A stretch of DNA of 36,372 bases from Bacteroidales bacterium (GCA_016290215.1 JAEETH010000033.1:1-36372), one strand, 5' to 3'. Positions 16,487 to 25,183 are shown, counted from the stretch's first letter. Numbers and translations: made by a program. The notes: generated by a model not told the origin, from the letters alone.

Positions 16487-17563
16487 ATGCCCGCAAACAA
16501 AAACGCCGTAACACGCTACTACATCCTCGACAAGCTGTTGGCCAACCGCTATCACCATTATTCTACTGAGGATTTGGTAAGACTTGTCAATGAGGAGTTG
16601 GAAGAATTGAAACCAGAAAAGAAAAAGAGTTGGCAAGTAAGTCGTCGAACCATCGAACTTGACCTTCATTATTTGGAATATGAAAGTCCGTTTGTCGCTG
16701 ATATTGAGCATTATCAGGTTGATGATGTAAGCCAGCGGACCCTCAAAACCATCAAGAAAAGCTGTCATCGGTATGCCGACCCGTCTTTCTCCATATTTAC
16801 GCAGAAACTAACCGATGACGAAAAACACCTGCTTGGAGAGGCTTTCACGCTACTCGGGCAATTTGACGGACTGCCTACTCTTGTGGGCTTGGAAAGGCTG
16901 AGGGAAAGCCTCAAAGTGAAAACCGACCGTCAGATAGTGTCGTTCACAAAGAATCCTTTGGAAGGCAAGAACCTGCTGGGTGAATTGTTCACGGCAATCT
17001 CACAGAAACAGGTGGTGGAATTGCATTACCATCGGTTTGACACGCCCGATGAGGACCGCAAAACCGTTGTGCATCCTTACCTGCTAAAAGAATACAACCG
17101 CCGTTGGTATCTTATCGTTGCCGCCGACAATGATGGCAAAATACTGTCGTTTGCACTCGACCGTATCGATAAGTTTGTTCCGTTGCCTTCTCGTAGTTAT
17201 AAGGAATACGATGGCGACCTCAATGAGCGCTTTGAGGACATTATAGGGGTGACGCTCATCGACGGCAATCCGTTGCAGACCATCATGTTTTGGGTGAGTG
17301 ATTTTTCCAAGGATTATGTGGCCACCAAACCCTTGCATGAGTCTCAACGGCATTACAAAGGGGAAAGAGAAATGGAATTGCGCCAACAATACCCAAAGCT
17401 TGAAGGAGGTGCATTTTTCTCCATTGACTGCATAGAGAACTATGAGCTTATCCGCGAATTGTCCTCTTTTGGAAAAGACCTGTTGGTTCTCTCGCCCGCC
17501 GACATCCAGCAGAAGGTGCGCGACCGCGTGACGGCACAATTCCAGGCGTATCAGGCTTTGTAA
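16487..17563 (+). CDS. WYL domain transcriptional regulator (YafY-like)
   Basis: The 358-residue protein has an N-terminal winged-helix region (residues 8-75: YYILDKLLANRYHHYSTEDLVRLVNEEL...QVSRRTIELDLHYLE) and a WYL domain from about 160 (KQVVELHYHRF...KTVVHPYLLKEYNRRWYLIVAADNDGKILSFALDRID), ending with a WCX-like dimerisation part. WYL regulators bind ligands, often nucleic acid or nucleotide-like, and are frequent controllers of phage-defence operons. The start follows promoter B by 20 bases. The gene is monocistronic, 43 bases before the nuclease gene. Because its promoter shares the motif with three other island genes, it is the best local candidate for their regulator; this is inference. 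Confidence 0.9.
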   Translation: MPANKNAVTRYYILDKLLANRYHHYSTEDLVRLVNEELEELKPEKKKSWQVSRRTIELDLHYLEYESPFVADIEHYQVDDVSQRTLKTIKKSCHRYADPSFSIFTQKLTDDEKHLLGEAFTLLGQFDGLPTLVGLERLRESLKVKTDRQIVSFTKNPLEGKNLLGELFTAISQKQVVELHYHRFDTPDEDRKTVVHPYLLKEYNRRWYLIVAADNDGKILSFALDRIDKFVPLPSRSYKEYDGDLNERFEDIIGVTLIDGNPLQTIMFWVSDFSKDYVATKPLHESQRHYKGEREMELRQQYPKLEGGAFFSIDCIENYELIRELSSFGKDLLVLSPADIQQKVRDRVTAQFQAYQAL

Positions 17564-17575
17564 TGGATTTATTTG

Positions 17576-17583
17576 TATCTTTG
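17576..17583 (+). promoter_or_regulatory. -7 box for the DUF1016 nuclease gene
   Basis: tatctttg at 17576-17583, 23 bases before ATG 17607. No gcgaaaat motif is present here. Confidence 0.65.
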
Positions 17584-17606
17584 CATTTCACTAATCCATA
17601 AAAAAG

Positions 17607-18815
17607 ATGAGCGACAAACCGACATTCGTATCCCGTGACATGATGACTGCCGATGAGGGCTATGTGCAATGGATGGCCGACATCAAGCAGCGATTCCGCC
17701 AAAGCCAAGTCAAGGCGGCGGTTCGAGTGAACACTGCCATGCTTGAGTTTTATTGGAGTTTGGGAAGAGACATGGTGGAACTGCGGGCAGAAAGCAAATG
17801 GGGCAGCGGTTTCTTCGATCAGTTGAGCCTTGATTTGAGGACTGCTTTTCCCGAAGAAACGGGTTTCTCAGTGACCAACCTCAAGTATATGAAGCGTTGG
17901 TATACCTTTTATAATGAGAGAGTTGCAAATCGTCAACGAGTCGTTGACGAAATTCGTCACCAAGCTGGTGACGAAATTAGTGCTGTTCAAAGTGATGAAC
18001 CAAATGTTGTAATTCGTTACCAAGCTGGTGACGAATTGGGTGCTGTAATTCGTCAGCAACCTGCTGACGAAAAAGGTCACCAAGCTGGTGACCAATTGGA
18101 AATGCCTGAAATATTTGGTCTAGTTCCTTGGAAACATCATGTCCTTATTATTTCCAAATGCCAAACCCTTGACGAGGCCATTTTCTATATCAATAAGGTG
18201 ACTGAGGAAGGCTGGAGCCGTAGCAGGCTCGAAAGCCAGATAGCGGCCAACCTCTTTGGCAGCCAAGGGGCAGCCGTGACCAACTTTGAGCATACGCTTC
18301 CGGCTCCGCAAAGCCAATTGGCCAAGGAGATACTAAAGGATCCCTATCATTTCGGTTTCCTCTCGATGAGCGAGGAGTACGAGGAGAAAGACTTGGAGGA
18401 TGCGCTGGTTTCGAATGTCACGCGCTTCTTGATGGAGTTGGGCAAGGGCTTTTCGTATGTGGGGCGACAGATGGAGTTGCAGATGCCTGGCGGACAGACC
18501 TTCTTCCCCGATTTGTTGTTCTATCACATCCCACAGCACCGCTATGTCGTCATTGAGCTGAAGGTGGTGAAGTACATCCCCGAGTTTGCCGGCAAGCTGA
18601 ATTTCTACGTTACTGCCGTTGATGAGTTGCTGCGTGGCGAGGGCGACAACCCCACCGTGGGACTGATCATCTGCAAATCGACCGACAAGACCGTTGTGGA
18701 ATGGTCGTTGCGAGACATCAACAAGCCGCTGGGCGTGTCCTCCTACCAGCTTGAACAGGTGGTGGAGCGCACGGTGAGGGAGCTGGAACTGAAGAAAGAA
18801 AATTCGCGAAAATAG
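17607..18815 (+). CDS. PDDEXK nuclease domain protein (YhcG/DUF1016) with palindrome-encoded linker
   Basis: The 402-residue protein has a DUF1016 N-terminal domain (about 20-105: VNTAMLEFYWSLGRDMVELRAESKWGSGF..., TGFSVTNLKYMKRWYTFY) and a C-terminal PDDEXK nuclease domain with Asp302 (FFPDLLFYH) and Glu317-x-Lys319 (VVIELKV), so the catalytic triad looks intact. Members are thought to cleave DNA or act in restriction-like or toxin-like roles; the exact substrate is not known. The linker at about 106-165 is made of repeats such as RHQAGDEI, RYQAGDEL, RQQPADEK and GHQAGDQL, each encoded by a DNA palindrome. It has its own promoter. Confidence 0.9.
   Translation: MSDKPTFVSRDMMTADEGYVQWMADIKQRFRQSQVKAAVRVNTAMLEFYWSLGRDMVELRAESKWGSGFFDQLSLDLRTAFPEETGFSVTNLKYMKRWYTFYNERVANRQRVVDEIRHQAGDEISAVQSDEPNVVIRYQAGDELGAVIRQQPADEKGHQAGDQLEMPEIFGLVPWKHHVLIISKCQTLDEAIFYINKVTEEGWSRSRLESQIAANLFGSQGAAVTNFEHTLPAPQSQLAKEILKDPYHFGFLSMSEEYEEKDLEDALVSNVTRFLMELGKGFSYVGRQMELQMPGGQTFFPDLLFYHIPQHRYVVIELKVVKYIPEFAGKLNFYVTAVDELLRGEGDNPTVGLIICKSTDKTVVEWSLRDINKPLGVSSYQLEQVVERTVRELELKKENSRK
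17931..18093. repeat. Five short palindromes inside the DUF1016 linker
   Basis: Palindromes at 17931-17949, 17955-17973, 18015-18033, 18051-18069 and 18075-18093, of the type cgtcaccaagctggtgacg, plus a weaker one at 17985-18000 (gttcaaagtgatgaac). Start-to-start distances are 24, 60, 36 and 24 bases, all multiples of 12, so the reading frame is kept. The same palindrome family forms the intergenic array 15645-15725. Confidence 0.9.
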
Positions 18816-18840
18816 GTTGCGCGACAGGGTTGTACTTTTG
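18806..18840 (+). promoter_or_regulatory. Island promoter C: palindromic motif plus -7 box for the kinase-like gene
   Basis: Motif gcgaaaataggttgcgc (18806-18822) overlaps the end of the nuclease gene and is 27 bases before tacttttg (18833-18840). ATG 18869 follows. Confidence 0.75.
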
Positions 18841-18868
18841 CAAACGAAAAACAAAAACAAAAGAGACT

Positions 18869-21319
18869 ATGCAACACACACAAAACGACCTCACAGTAGA
18901 GAATCTTGTCAACAAATACCGCAACTATGTTAGCAATTATATTAAGGTGCATGGTATAGGGATGGTTGTTCCGGTTCAAGATGATGAAGGTAATTGGGAT
19001 GAAATCATCGCGCCTTGTTCTCCAGATGAAAATGCTGATGAGCAATTGCTCATAGTACTCTATAAAACCGTTGCTGGGGAAAGTGCAGATAATCGGATTA
19101 TTGAGGCACTTTTGGAATATGCTGAGAAATACCAAGAGGCATGCTTCTCCGAGGATGAATTTGTTTTCCTATGTGAGAATTTTTCCGAAGTGGTTTTCTA
19201 TGAATTTGCCCATAGGAATGAGTGGCTAAATGGAGAACATGCTAAGCATATTACGGATGGTATTTCTGAAAAACGCATTAGGCTTGTAAAAGAGCATGTG
19301 AAACCACAAAGAGGAGCAAGAGTTTTTATCGCAGATACTGAATACTGTGATCTTGCAGTTCTTTTTCCAGATTGTATCATATCTGGATTTACAGGTATGA
19401 ACTATAATCAAAAGATAGTATGGGCATTGGGACAAATCCGTCTATTCGCCGCAGGCATTCAGTCTGAGATTGTTTCAGGTGAGGAAGTAAATGACGAATA
19501 TTCATATACGTTGCCTGCAAAGGGGTCAGTAGACGTGGTTATTTTCCGAGTCAATGAGCAAAAATACGCTGCTCAAGAATTATTCGGAACAGAATGCAAG
19601 GATATAGAAGCGTTGTATGACCTTCTAAAGCCAAACGGGAAAATGCTGTTTTTCTCTGAGTTTATATCAGAAATGGCTGGAATGAAAGCTGAATTGTTTG
19701 AGGCTCCCATCATCGATTTTCGCGTTCGTAGAACTAGAGAAAAAGCTATTTCTACTATTGTTGCATACGAGGATAAGGGCTTTTTTGGCGACAAGTATAT
19801 TATGCTTGCATTATGCAAGGCTGAAAATGACAAAGTCCGCATCATAGACGAAGTGAAGTCAAGGACTAAATATATCAATGCAGATGGACTAGATCCTGAG
19901 ATTTTGTGGCCTAGTTACTATTGGACGAATCGACCGACTGATGGTATTCCATTATCTTCTATTGTAAAACACCAACGGGTAAGACTCTTAGAGGAAAAAG
20001 AGCTTGCAGAATTTGTTAAAGGAGAAGGATGGGCCCTTCACGAAAAGGCAAAGAACATGCCGTTAGTTCTGCCGGACATGCTTAGAGACAGTTACAAAGA
20101 TGCAAATCTTTGGAATAGAATTGTCAACAGTGTTAGTGACCCTGGTATTGAAGAAGAACAGGCAAAGCTGTGTGTGGCAAAAAAGCCATGCGTTCTTCTG
20201 AGTAGTAGCACTGAGGACTTTAGAGTTGGGTATGTAACAGAAGCACCTGATGGAGGCTTCGCTTACATGAAAGCTTGTTGCATGGTTCCGCAGGACGGGA
20301 TTGATGTTCGCTACATTGCAGCTTTATTGTTTGAGCCGTCTGTCAAAGAACAAATTTTGACTATTTGTGAAGGGCACACCATCAACCTTGCCTTGCCGTT
20401 GGTTATGGACAAAATCATCGTACCTAATCATGATGAAAAAGAGCGTTTAGCTTTTTTGGCTGAAGCCAATTACGATGCCTTATTGTTTTCACAAGAAGAA
20501 CTTAAACAGGAAGCTGAGTATTATAAGAAATCCGTTCGTATGCGCAAGCATGCGCTTACTCAGTCGTTATCCTCTATAGAAGCCATGTTTTATGCCTTGA
20601 ATGAATTTCGTATTCGTCAAAAGGGAAAATTGGTAAATGAGGATGTGATTTCAAGAGTAAAAGGAACTACGGTTCGTGAGGCTTTCGAATTTATTTCAAA
20701 GAATTTGGAGGACATGATGCCTGCTTTGGAGCATATTGCAGCAGTGGATTACTCTTTTAACAAGCCAGAATGGATTGATCCTGAGATATTCATAGAGGAT
20801 TATATTAAGAGAAACGAAAACGGTTGGCTTAACTTCAAGCCAATTATGATGTGGGAGAAAGGCCATAATCAGGCAACTGAAGATATCAGGGAACCGTTTT
20901 CTGGAGAAATCGTTTTGTCGAAGGGAAACTCAATTTATCAGTTCCTATTTCCCAAAGATGCATTAGAACGTGTGTTCAAAAATATCATCTCCAATGCCCA
21001 AGCACATGGCTTTGATAAAAAAACACGTATTGACTATCAACTAAGATTTTCTTGGCATATGGATGGCATAGCTTTGATTGTAGAAATAGACAATAACGGT
21101 TCTCCGATCCCCAATGATAGAGATACTGCATCTTTATTAGAATACGGGGTTTCTACTGCACTTCATCATGATGGCCATAATGGAATTGGGTGCAATGAGA
21201 TAGTTGACATCATGCAAAGATATGATGGGAAGGTTCAAATTGTTTCCTCTCCAGAAAACGAGTTTTCAGTAAAATATATTCTAACATTCAATCGTTCTAA
21301 CACTATTGGAACATTATAA
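18869..21319 (+). CDS. Methylase-like/HsdS-like protein fused to a histidine-kinase ATPase domain
   Basis: The 816-residue protein starts at ATG 18869; an upstream TTG at 18830 lies inside the promoter. Residues about 150-340 resemble an N6-adenine DNA methylase fold (VDVVIFRVNEQ..., ALYDLLKPNGKMLFFSEF), but the SAM loop and the NPPY motif are not recognisable, so it is probably catalytically dead. Residues about 440-545 resemble an HsdS-like specificity region (YIAALLFEPSVKEQI...LALPLVMDKIIVPNHDEKERLAFL). A helical segment with candidate phosphoacceptor His561 (RMRKHALTQSLSSIEAM) follows, then a GHKL ATPase: N box Asn709 (NIISNAQAHGF), G1 Asp741-x-x-Gly744 (DNNGSP), G2 Gly772-x-Gly774 (GHNGIGCNEI). 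No signal or membrane segment: cytoplasmic. A receiver gene begins 9 bases after the stop. The DNA is AT-rich compared with the flanks. The domain calls rest on motif reading only. Confidence 0.7.
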   Translation: MQHTQNDLTVENLVNKYRNYVSNYIKVHGIGMVVPVQDDEGNWDEIIAPCSPDENADEQLLIVLYKTVAGESADNRIIEALLEYAEKYQEACFSEDEFVFLCENFSEVVFYEFAHRNEWLNGEHAKHITDGISEKRIRLVKEHVKPQRGARVFIADTEYCDLAVLFPDCIISGFTGMNYNQKIVWALGQIRLFAAGIQSEIVSGEEVNDEYSYTLPAKGSVDVVIFRVNEQKYAAQELFGTECKDIEALYDLLKPNGKMLFFSEFISEMAGMKAELFEAPIIDFRVRRTREKAISTIVAYEDKGFFGDKYIMLALCKAENDKVRIIDEVKSRTKYINADGLDPEILWPSYYWTNRPTDGIPLSSIVKHQRVRLLEEKELAEFVKGEGWALHEKAKNMPLVLPDMLRDSYKDANLWNRIVNSVSDPGIEEEQAKLCVAKKPCVLLSSSTEDFRVGYVTEAPDGGFAYMKACCMVPQDGIDVRYIAALLFEPSVKEQILTICEGHTINLALPLVMDKIIVPNHDEKERLAFLAEANYDALLFSQEELKQEAEYYKKSVRMRKHALTQSLSSIEAMFYALNEFRIRQKGKLVNEDVISRVKGTTVREAFEFISKNLEDMMPALEHIAAVDYSFNKPEWIDPEIFIEDYIKRNENGWLNFKPIMMWEKGHNQATEDIREPFSGEIVLSKGNSIYQFLFPKDALERVFKNIISNAQAHGFDKKTRIDYQLRFSWHMDGIALIVEIDNNGSPIPNDRDTASLLEYGVSTALHHDGHNGIGCNEIVDIMQRYDGKVQIVSSPENEFSVKYILTFNRSNTIGTL

Positions 21320-21328
21320 CCATAATGT

Positions 21329-22612
21329 ATGGAAGCATACGATTTAGATTTAATACAAGTTTTATGGGTTGAAGATGACCCGAAAGTTATACAATCATAT
21401 CCAATAGAGGCTGAATCTAAGGGGTTGCAATTAGAACAGTTTTCATGTTGGGATGATGCTAAAGTTGCGCTCGAAGATGATTACGATAGATGGTCGGCGA
21501 TCATCTTAGATGCAAAATGTAAACATCATCGCGACAGCGCAGATAACGCAGTAAAATTTCTTGGAGCAGCATTAAAAGATATAGCGGTGATAAGTAAGGA
21601 AAAGCGGAGGGTGATTCCCTGGTATGTTCTTACAGGTGGTGCGGAGTCCGAAGTCTCTGATGCAATTATGGAAGATCGTGAGGAATGGGATTCTGATTGG
21701 ACTGTTATTAAAAATCGGAATTTTTACACAAAGAGCGAAGACCGAATGGACTTGTATGATAGGATTCTTGAGCACGCAAAAAAATCACCTCGTCTCCAAG
21801 TAAAGGATATGTATCGTGATAGTTATAAGGCATTATATGTGCTAAATAAAGAGGCAAGTGAGATAATCATAGATATTTTTGAAGCTATGCATTATCCTAG
21901 TGATCATCCAGATTTCAATCCAGTCTTATATTATAACCAACTACGCCAGATTCTTGAATGGAATTTTAGAAATGCCAATAAGTATGCGATTATCCCAGAT
22001 GTATTAGTTAATAACATTGTTAATCTGAATCAGTGTTGCTGCTACTTAAGTGGTAAACCAACGCTAGCAATCAAACCACACCTAAGGTATGGAGAAGATG
22101 ACCGTGATCGAATTGTCCCTCCATATATTGAAAACATACTATTCTTGATATTGAATCTTGGTAATACCAACTCCCACACTACAGCACTTGATGAAAAGGG
22201 AAAAGAAAAACTGGAATCCTTTTTTGCAAGTAATGTAAGCAATTCTCGATACCTTATTTTTAGTCTAGCTCTACAAGTTTGTGAAGTAACGTTATGGCTA
22301 TGTAATTATATTGAAAAACATCAGAATATTGAAGAGAACAAGGGGAAGTGTAAAATTTTGGATGATACAGAGCAAGAAAAACAAACCGAAGAAGATGGGT
22401 ATTACGAAGGTAGAATAATAGAGGTAGAAAATCAACATGGATCCTTTTTGAATGTAGAATGTGATTTATTCCAGTTTTCCCTCCAAATCAAATCGAGAAA
22501 AGGTAAACTAAAAAAGGAAGATGAGGTATTGTTTAAAGTGGTTCAAGAACCAAACAAGAAAGATCCTAGCAAACAGTTTTTGTTCGCAGTTGATGTGCAT
22601 CTAAAAGAATGA
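21329..22612 (+). CDS. Response regulator with helical (HEPN-like?) middle and cold-shock-like C-terminus
   Basis: The 427-residue protein opens with a receiver domain: acidic pair Asp16/Asp17 (VLWVEDDP), phosphoacceptor Asp61 (SAIILDAKC), Thr102 (VLTGG) and Lys135 (FYTKS), all in the usual places. Residues about 155-335 are all-helical with a conserved-looking GNTNSHTT (278-285) that recalls the N-x-x-x-H turns of HEPN-type helical domains; this is tentative. After an acidic linker, residues 357-427 (YYEGRIIEVENQHGSFLNVECD...KLKKEDEVLFKVVQ...QFLFAVDV) look like a cold-shock/S1-like OB fold, implying nucleic-acid binding. There is no known DNA-binding HTH. It follows the kinase-like gene by 9 bases, so the two form an operon and a likely signalling pair. 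Confidence 0.7.
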   Translation: MEAYDLDLIQVLWVEDDPKVIQSYPIEAESKGLQLEQFSCWDDAKVALEDDYDRWSAIILDAKCKHHRDSADNAVKFLGAALKDIAVISKEKRRVIPWYVLTGGAESEVSDAIMEDREEWDSDWTVIKNRNFYTKSEDRMDLYDRILEHAKKSPRLQVKDMYRDSYKALYVLNKEASEIIIDIFEAMHYPSDHPDFNPVLYYNQLRQILEWNFRNANKYAIIPDVLVNNIVNLNQCCCYLSGKPTLAIKPHLRYGEDDRDRIVPPYIENILFLILNLGNTNSHTTALDEKGKEKLESFFASNVSNSRYLIFSLALQVCEVTLWLCNYIEKHQNIEENKGKCKILDDTEQEKQTEEDGYYEGRIIEVENQHGSFLNVECDLFQFSLQIKSRKGKLKKEDEVLFKVVQEPNKKDPSKQFLFAVDVHLKE

Positions 22613-22717
22613 GTTTTTATGTCAGGGTGTTCGTTTGGTTCGTATGTATAAAAGAAAAAGGGTTTGTGCTATTTGTATAGATCCTTTGCTTTTGGTCGAA
22701 CAAGCTGATTGTTTATA

Positions 22718-22737
22718 GGTCAAAATGCAGGTTGAAA
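22718..22737 (+). repeat. Possible left terminal inverted repeat
   Basis: ggtcaaaatgcaggttgaaa is about 80% identical to the reverse complement of 25247-25266 (ggtcaaattgcaggctgcaa). The two bracket the Sll1717-type ATPase and two transposase remnants. Confidence 0.45.
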
Positions 22738-22951
22738 AAACGAGTCGTAGTCCAATGTGTCATTTTGCAGGCTGAAAATTTGTGGCTTGATGTCAGGCGT
22801 TTGTTCCATGTCGCTATCTTTGCCGCGCGGACGAAGCATAGCGGGGCTTTGCTTGGGAACAACCCCGTGAGGAAATAGGCTGAGCGACATGACAACTCGC
22901 TGATACATACAATACATACATACGCACAAACCATAAAAAATGATCTAAAAG

Positions 22952-22983
22952 TTTGTCAAATAGAACAGAAACACATACTTTTG
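22952..22983 (+). promoter_or_regulatory. Promoter of the Sll1717-type ATPase gene
   Basis: TTTG at 22952-22955 and tacttttg at 22976-22983, spacer 20. The leader to ATG 23096 is about 110 bases. The gcgaaaat island motif is absent. Confidence 0.7.
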
Positions 22984-23095
22984 CACCCGGTTGAAAGGAC
23001 TGCCCAAACGGGACTTCGGCTTCCTGACAACTCTAAACTGAGAAAATCAAGTATAATTAGAAGTCCCCATGTCTTAAACTACAAATTTTTCAAAG

Positions 23096-24565
23096 ATGAA
23101 CTCCAATAACAATTTTGTTTTCACTGATGAAAATATCCAAAAACTATTTGGATATGAAGATGCAGAAAGTGAATCCATTGAAAGACTTAAAGAGTATTAC
23201 CTTAAAAAGGATACATATAAAAAAGTCGTTGCAGAACTTCCAATACGGATTCTTGTTGGTCATAAAGGCACAGGAAAATCTGCTCTTTTTAAAGTTGCCT
23301 TTTATGAAGAAAAAGAAAAGCTGAATCTTCCAATTTTAATAAAACCAGATGATATAGCAGAACTTGGTAAAGGAAACGAGAATTTTCTTCTTAGAGTTAG
23401 ACAATGGAAATATGGTTTGACAAAGATTATAGGAGAAAAGGTATTCTCTGAGCTATCTATAAATGATGCCGTAGCTAAGAACAAGTTAACACAATTTGGA
23501 ATTAAGATAGTAAACTTTGTCTACGAAACTGTTAATTATGCCAAGGACAATGTTGATATGACTGAACCGCAAAGAATTGCTATTGACAATTTTTTACGGA
23601 CGAGAAAAATAATAGTATATATTGATGATTTAGACAGAGGTTGGGAAGGGAAAAAAGATGATATAAATAGGATTTCTGCATTGTTGAATGCAATTAGAGA
23701 TATGGCTAATGAAAATCCAGGGTTGTTTTTTAAAATATCTTTAAGATCCGATGTGTATTATCTTGTGAGAACGTCTGATGAGTCAACGGACAAAATAGAA
23801 GGTTCAGTGGTATGGTTTAAGTGGACAAATCATGAGATTTTTGTGCTATTGGTAAAGCGGATATTAACATGTTTTGGCGAAAGTTTCAATGAAGACAATC
23901 TACTAAAAACAGACCAATTCCAACTAAGGTATTATTTAGATAAAATTATGGTCCAAAGATTTGAAGGGAGAGGGAAATGGGATAATGTATATACTTATAA
24001 GATATTGATGTCGTTAATAAGAAAAAGGCCAAGAGATTTAGTGAAGCTTTGTACTTTGGCAGCACATCAAGCTCAAGATAGTAATTCAAATATTATTAAG
24101 ACAGAACATTTTATGGCTGTTTTCGAAGAGTATTCTCAAGGAAGGATTCAAGACACAATTAACGAATATCGGTCAGAATTACCAAAAATACAAGAATTAT
24201 TGTTCGGTATGCGGCCAAATAGGAAAGTTAAATATGCGGTTGATGGATTTGTTTATACCACGAGCGAGTTGATGCAAAAACTGAATAATTTGAAACAAAA
24301 CACAAATTTTGTTTTTAAAAATGGGAGAGATGCATCAGCAAAGGAGCTCGCTCACTTTTTGTACAAAATTAATTTTATTACTGCAAGAAAGCAACTTGAA
24401 AGTGGTGAAATTCAAAGAAAATACTTTGAGGAAAACAGATATTTATCATCTACCTTTGTAGATTTTGGTTATGATTGGGAAGTGCATCCTGCTTTTAGAT
24501 GGGCACTTCAACCAGACAACATAGACGATATATTCCATAAATTAAAACTAAGTCATGATGATTAA
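23096..24565 (+). CDS. P-loop ATPase, Sll1717-type
   Basis: The 489-residue protein starts MNSNNNFVFTDENIQKLFGYEDAE, typical of the Sll1717 family of P-loop ATPases. Walker A is GHKGTGKS at 55-62; Walker B is IIVYIDDLDRGWEG with Asp177/Asp178. A helical segment (about 240-340: LLVKRILTCFGE..., KILMSLIRKRPRDLVKLCTLAAHQA) and a C-terminal winged-helix-like part follow, as in KAP/STAND-like NTPases. These genes are common in defence-rich regions, but no reaction beyond ATP hydrolysis is known. It is AT-rich, has its own promoter, and lies between sequences that look like broken insertion elements, which suggests transfer as a passenger gene. Confidence 0.8.
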   Translation: MNSNNNFVFTDENIQKLFGYEDAESESIERLKEYYLKKDTYKKVVAELPIRILVGHKGTGKSALFKVAFYEEKEKLNLPILIKPDDIAELGKGNENFLLRVRQWKYGLTKIIGEKVFSELSINDAVAKNKLTQFGIKIVNFVYETVNYAKDNVDMTEPQRIAIDNFLRTRKIIVYIDDLDRGWEGKKDDINRISALLNAIRDMANENPGLFFKISLRSDVYYLVRTSDESTDKIEGSVVWFKWTNHEIFVLLVKRILTCFGESFNEDNLLKTDQFQLRYYLDKIMVQRFEGRGKWDNVYTYKILMSLIRKRPRDLVKLCTLAAHQAQDSNSNIIKTEHFMAVFEEYSQGRIQDTINEYRSELPKIQELLFGMRPNRKVKYAVDGFVYTTSELMQKLNNLKQNTNFVFKNGRDASAKELAHFLYKINFITARKQLESGEIQRKYFEENRYLSSTFVDFGYDWEVHPAFRWALQPDNIDDIFHKLKLSHDD

Positions 24566-24650
24566 TATTATAGGGAACTTCTAATAATAGATAAAATATT
24601 GTGTGTCAAATAATAAAGAGCAAAATATGCCGTTATAAAGTAAACCGATA

Positions 24651-24884
24651 AATGAGAAAGATATAAGGAAGTACAAGACGACAGGTAGCACGACACTGTT
24701 TGACCAGGAGGACAAGGAACGCAAGTTCACGAAGCTGGGCAACCCGCTGGAGCGGTTGCTGAGAGTGGTGGACTTTGAGATGTTTAGAGCGGAACTTTAG
24801 GATGCGTTTCTGCTGAAGGAGCGGAAGTGCAACTCGGGAACGAAGCGCTACGACGTTCCAAAGCAAGCTGTACTCCCTAGTTGA
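24651..24884 (+). pseudogene. N-terminal remnant of an IS5-type transposase
   Basis: The frame reads KYKTTGSTTLFDQEDKERKF, then TKLGNPLERLLRVVDFEMF, the characteristic start of Bacteroidetes IS5-type transposases. It has lost its start codon, has an in-frame TAG at 24798-24800, continues as DAFLLKERKCNSGTKRYDV and stops at 24884. The catalytic DDE part is missing. Confidence 0.75.
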
Positions 24885-24889
24885 GCCTC

Positions 24890-25183
24890 CAGTAGGTCAT
24901 GTCAAGGTGAACGACCCCGCCCGGACAGGCGGAGCTGTTCCCACCTAATGTCGATTCCACGCTGTCTGCGCTTGATGGTCAAGGGACTTTCCCTTGAGAT
25001 ATGGCTATCTCGCTGACCGTATGCTTGCTGGCTTGGTAGAGCGTCCAAAGCTCTTTGCCTGTCATCGTGTCATCCTAACGGAACTGATGTCCGTAGGCCA
25101 TACATTTGTAAAGCTGTTTCCCGTTCCTGGTGCTATTGCGCTTGGTTATCCGCGAGCCGCACGGCGGGTATTTTTTTGTTCAT
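24890..25183 (-). pseudogene. Degraded zinc-ribbon/HTH transposase remnant
   Basis: Minus-strand frames broken by stops contain TRNGKQLYKCMAYGHQFR (zinc-ribbon style), TMTGKELWTLYQASKHTVSEIAI (HTH style) and, further on, GGVVHLDMTYWRLN (start of a DDE-like strand). The order is that of a transposase N-terminal half. A minus-strand -7 box taccTTTG lies at 25215-25222 and an IS-end-like repeat at 25247-25266, as expected for the element's 5' end. Exact IS family not decided. Confidence 0.5.

Larger units (their letters stand above)
22613..23095. other. Non-coding stretch with insertion-element-end-like sequence and a promoter
   Basis: No convincing gene is seen. Two related words, tcaaaatgcaggttgaaa (22720-22737) and tcattttgcaggctgaaa (22760-22777), resemble the right-hand sequence 25247-25266 read backwards. 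A promoter-like tatctttg at 22815-22822 follows, then a leader-like stretch without a gene. This looks like the left end of an insertion element whose transposase is gone. The promoter of the next gene is at 22952-22983. Confidence 0.5.

Noticed and set aside
18869-20530. Active type I restriction-modification methylase
   Set aside because: No SAM-binding glycine loop or NPPY-type motif could be found, and no hsdR gene is nearby.
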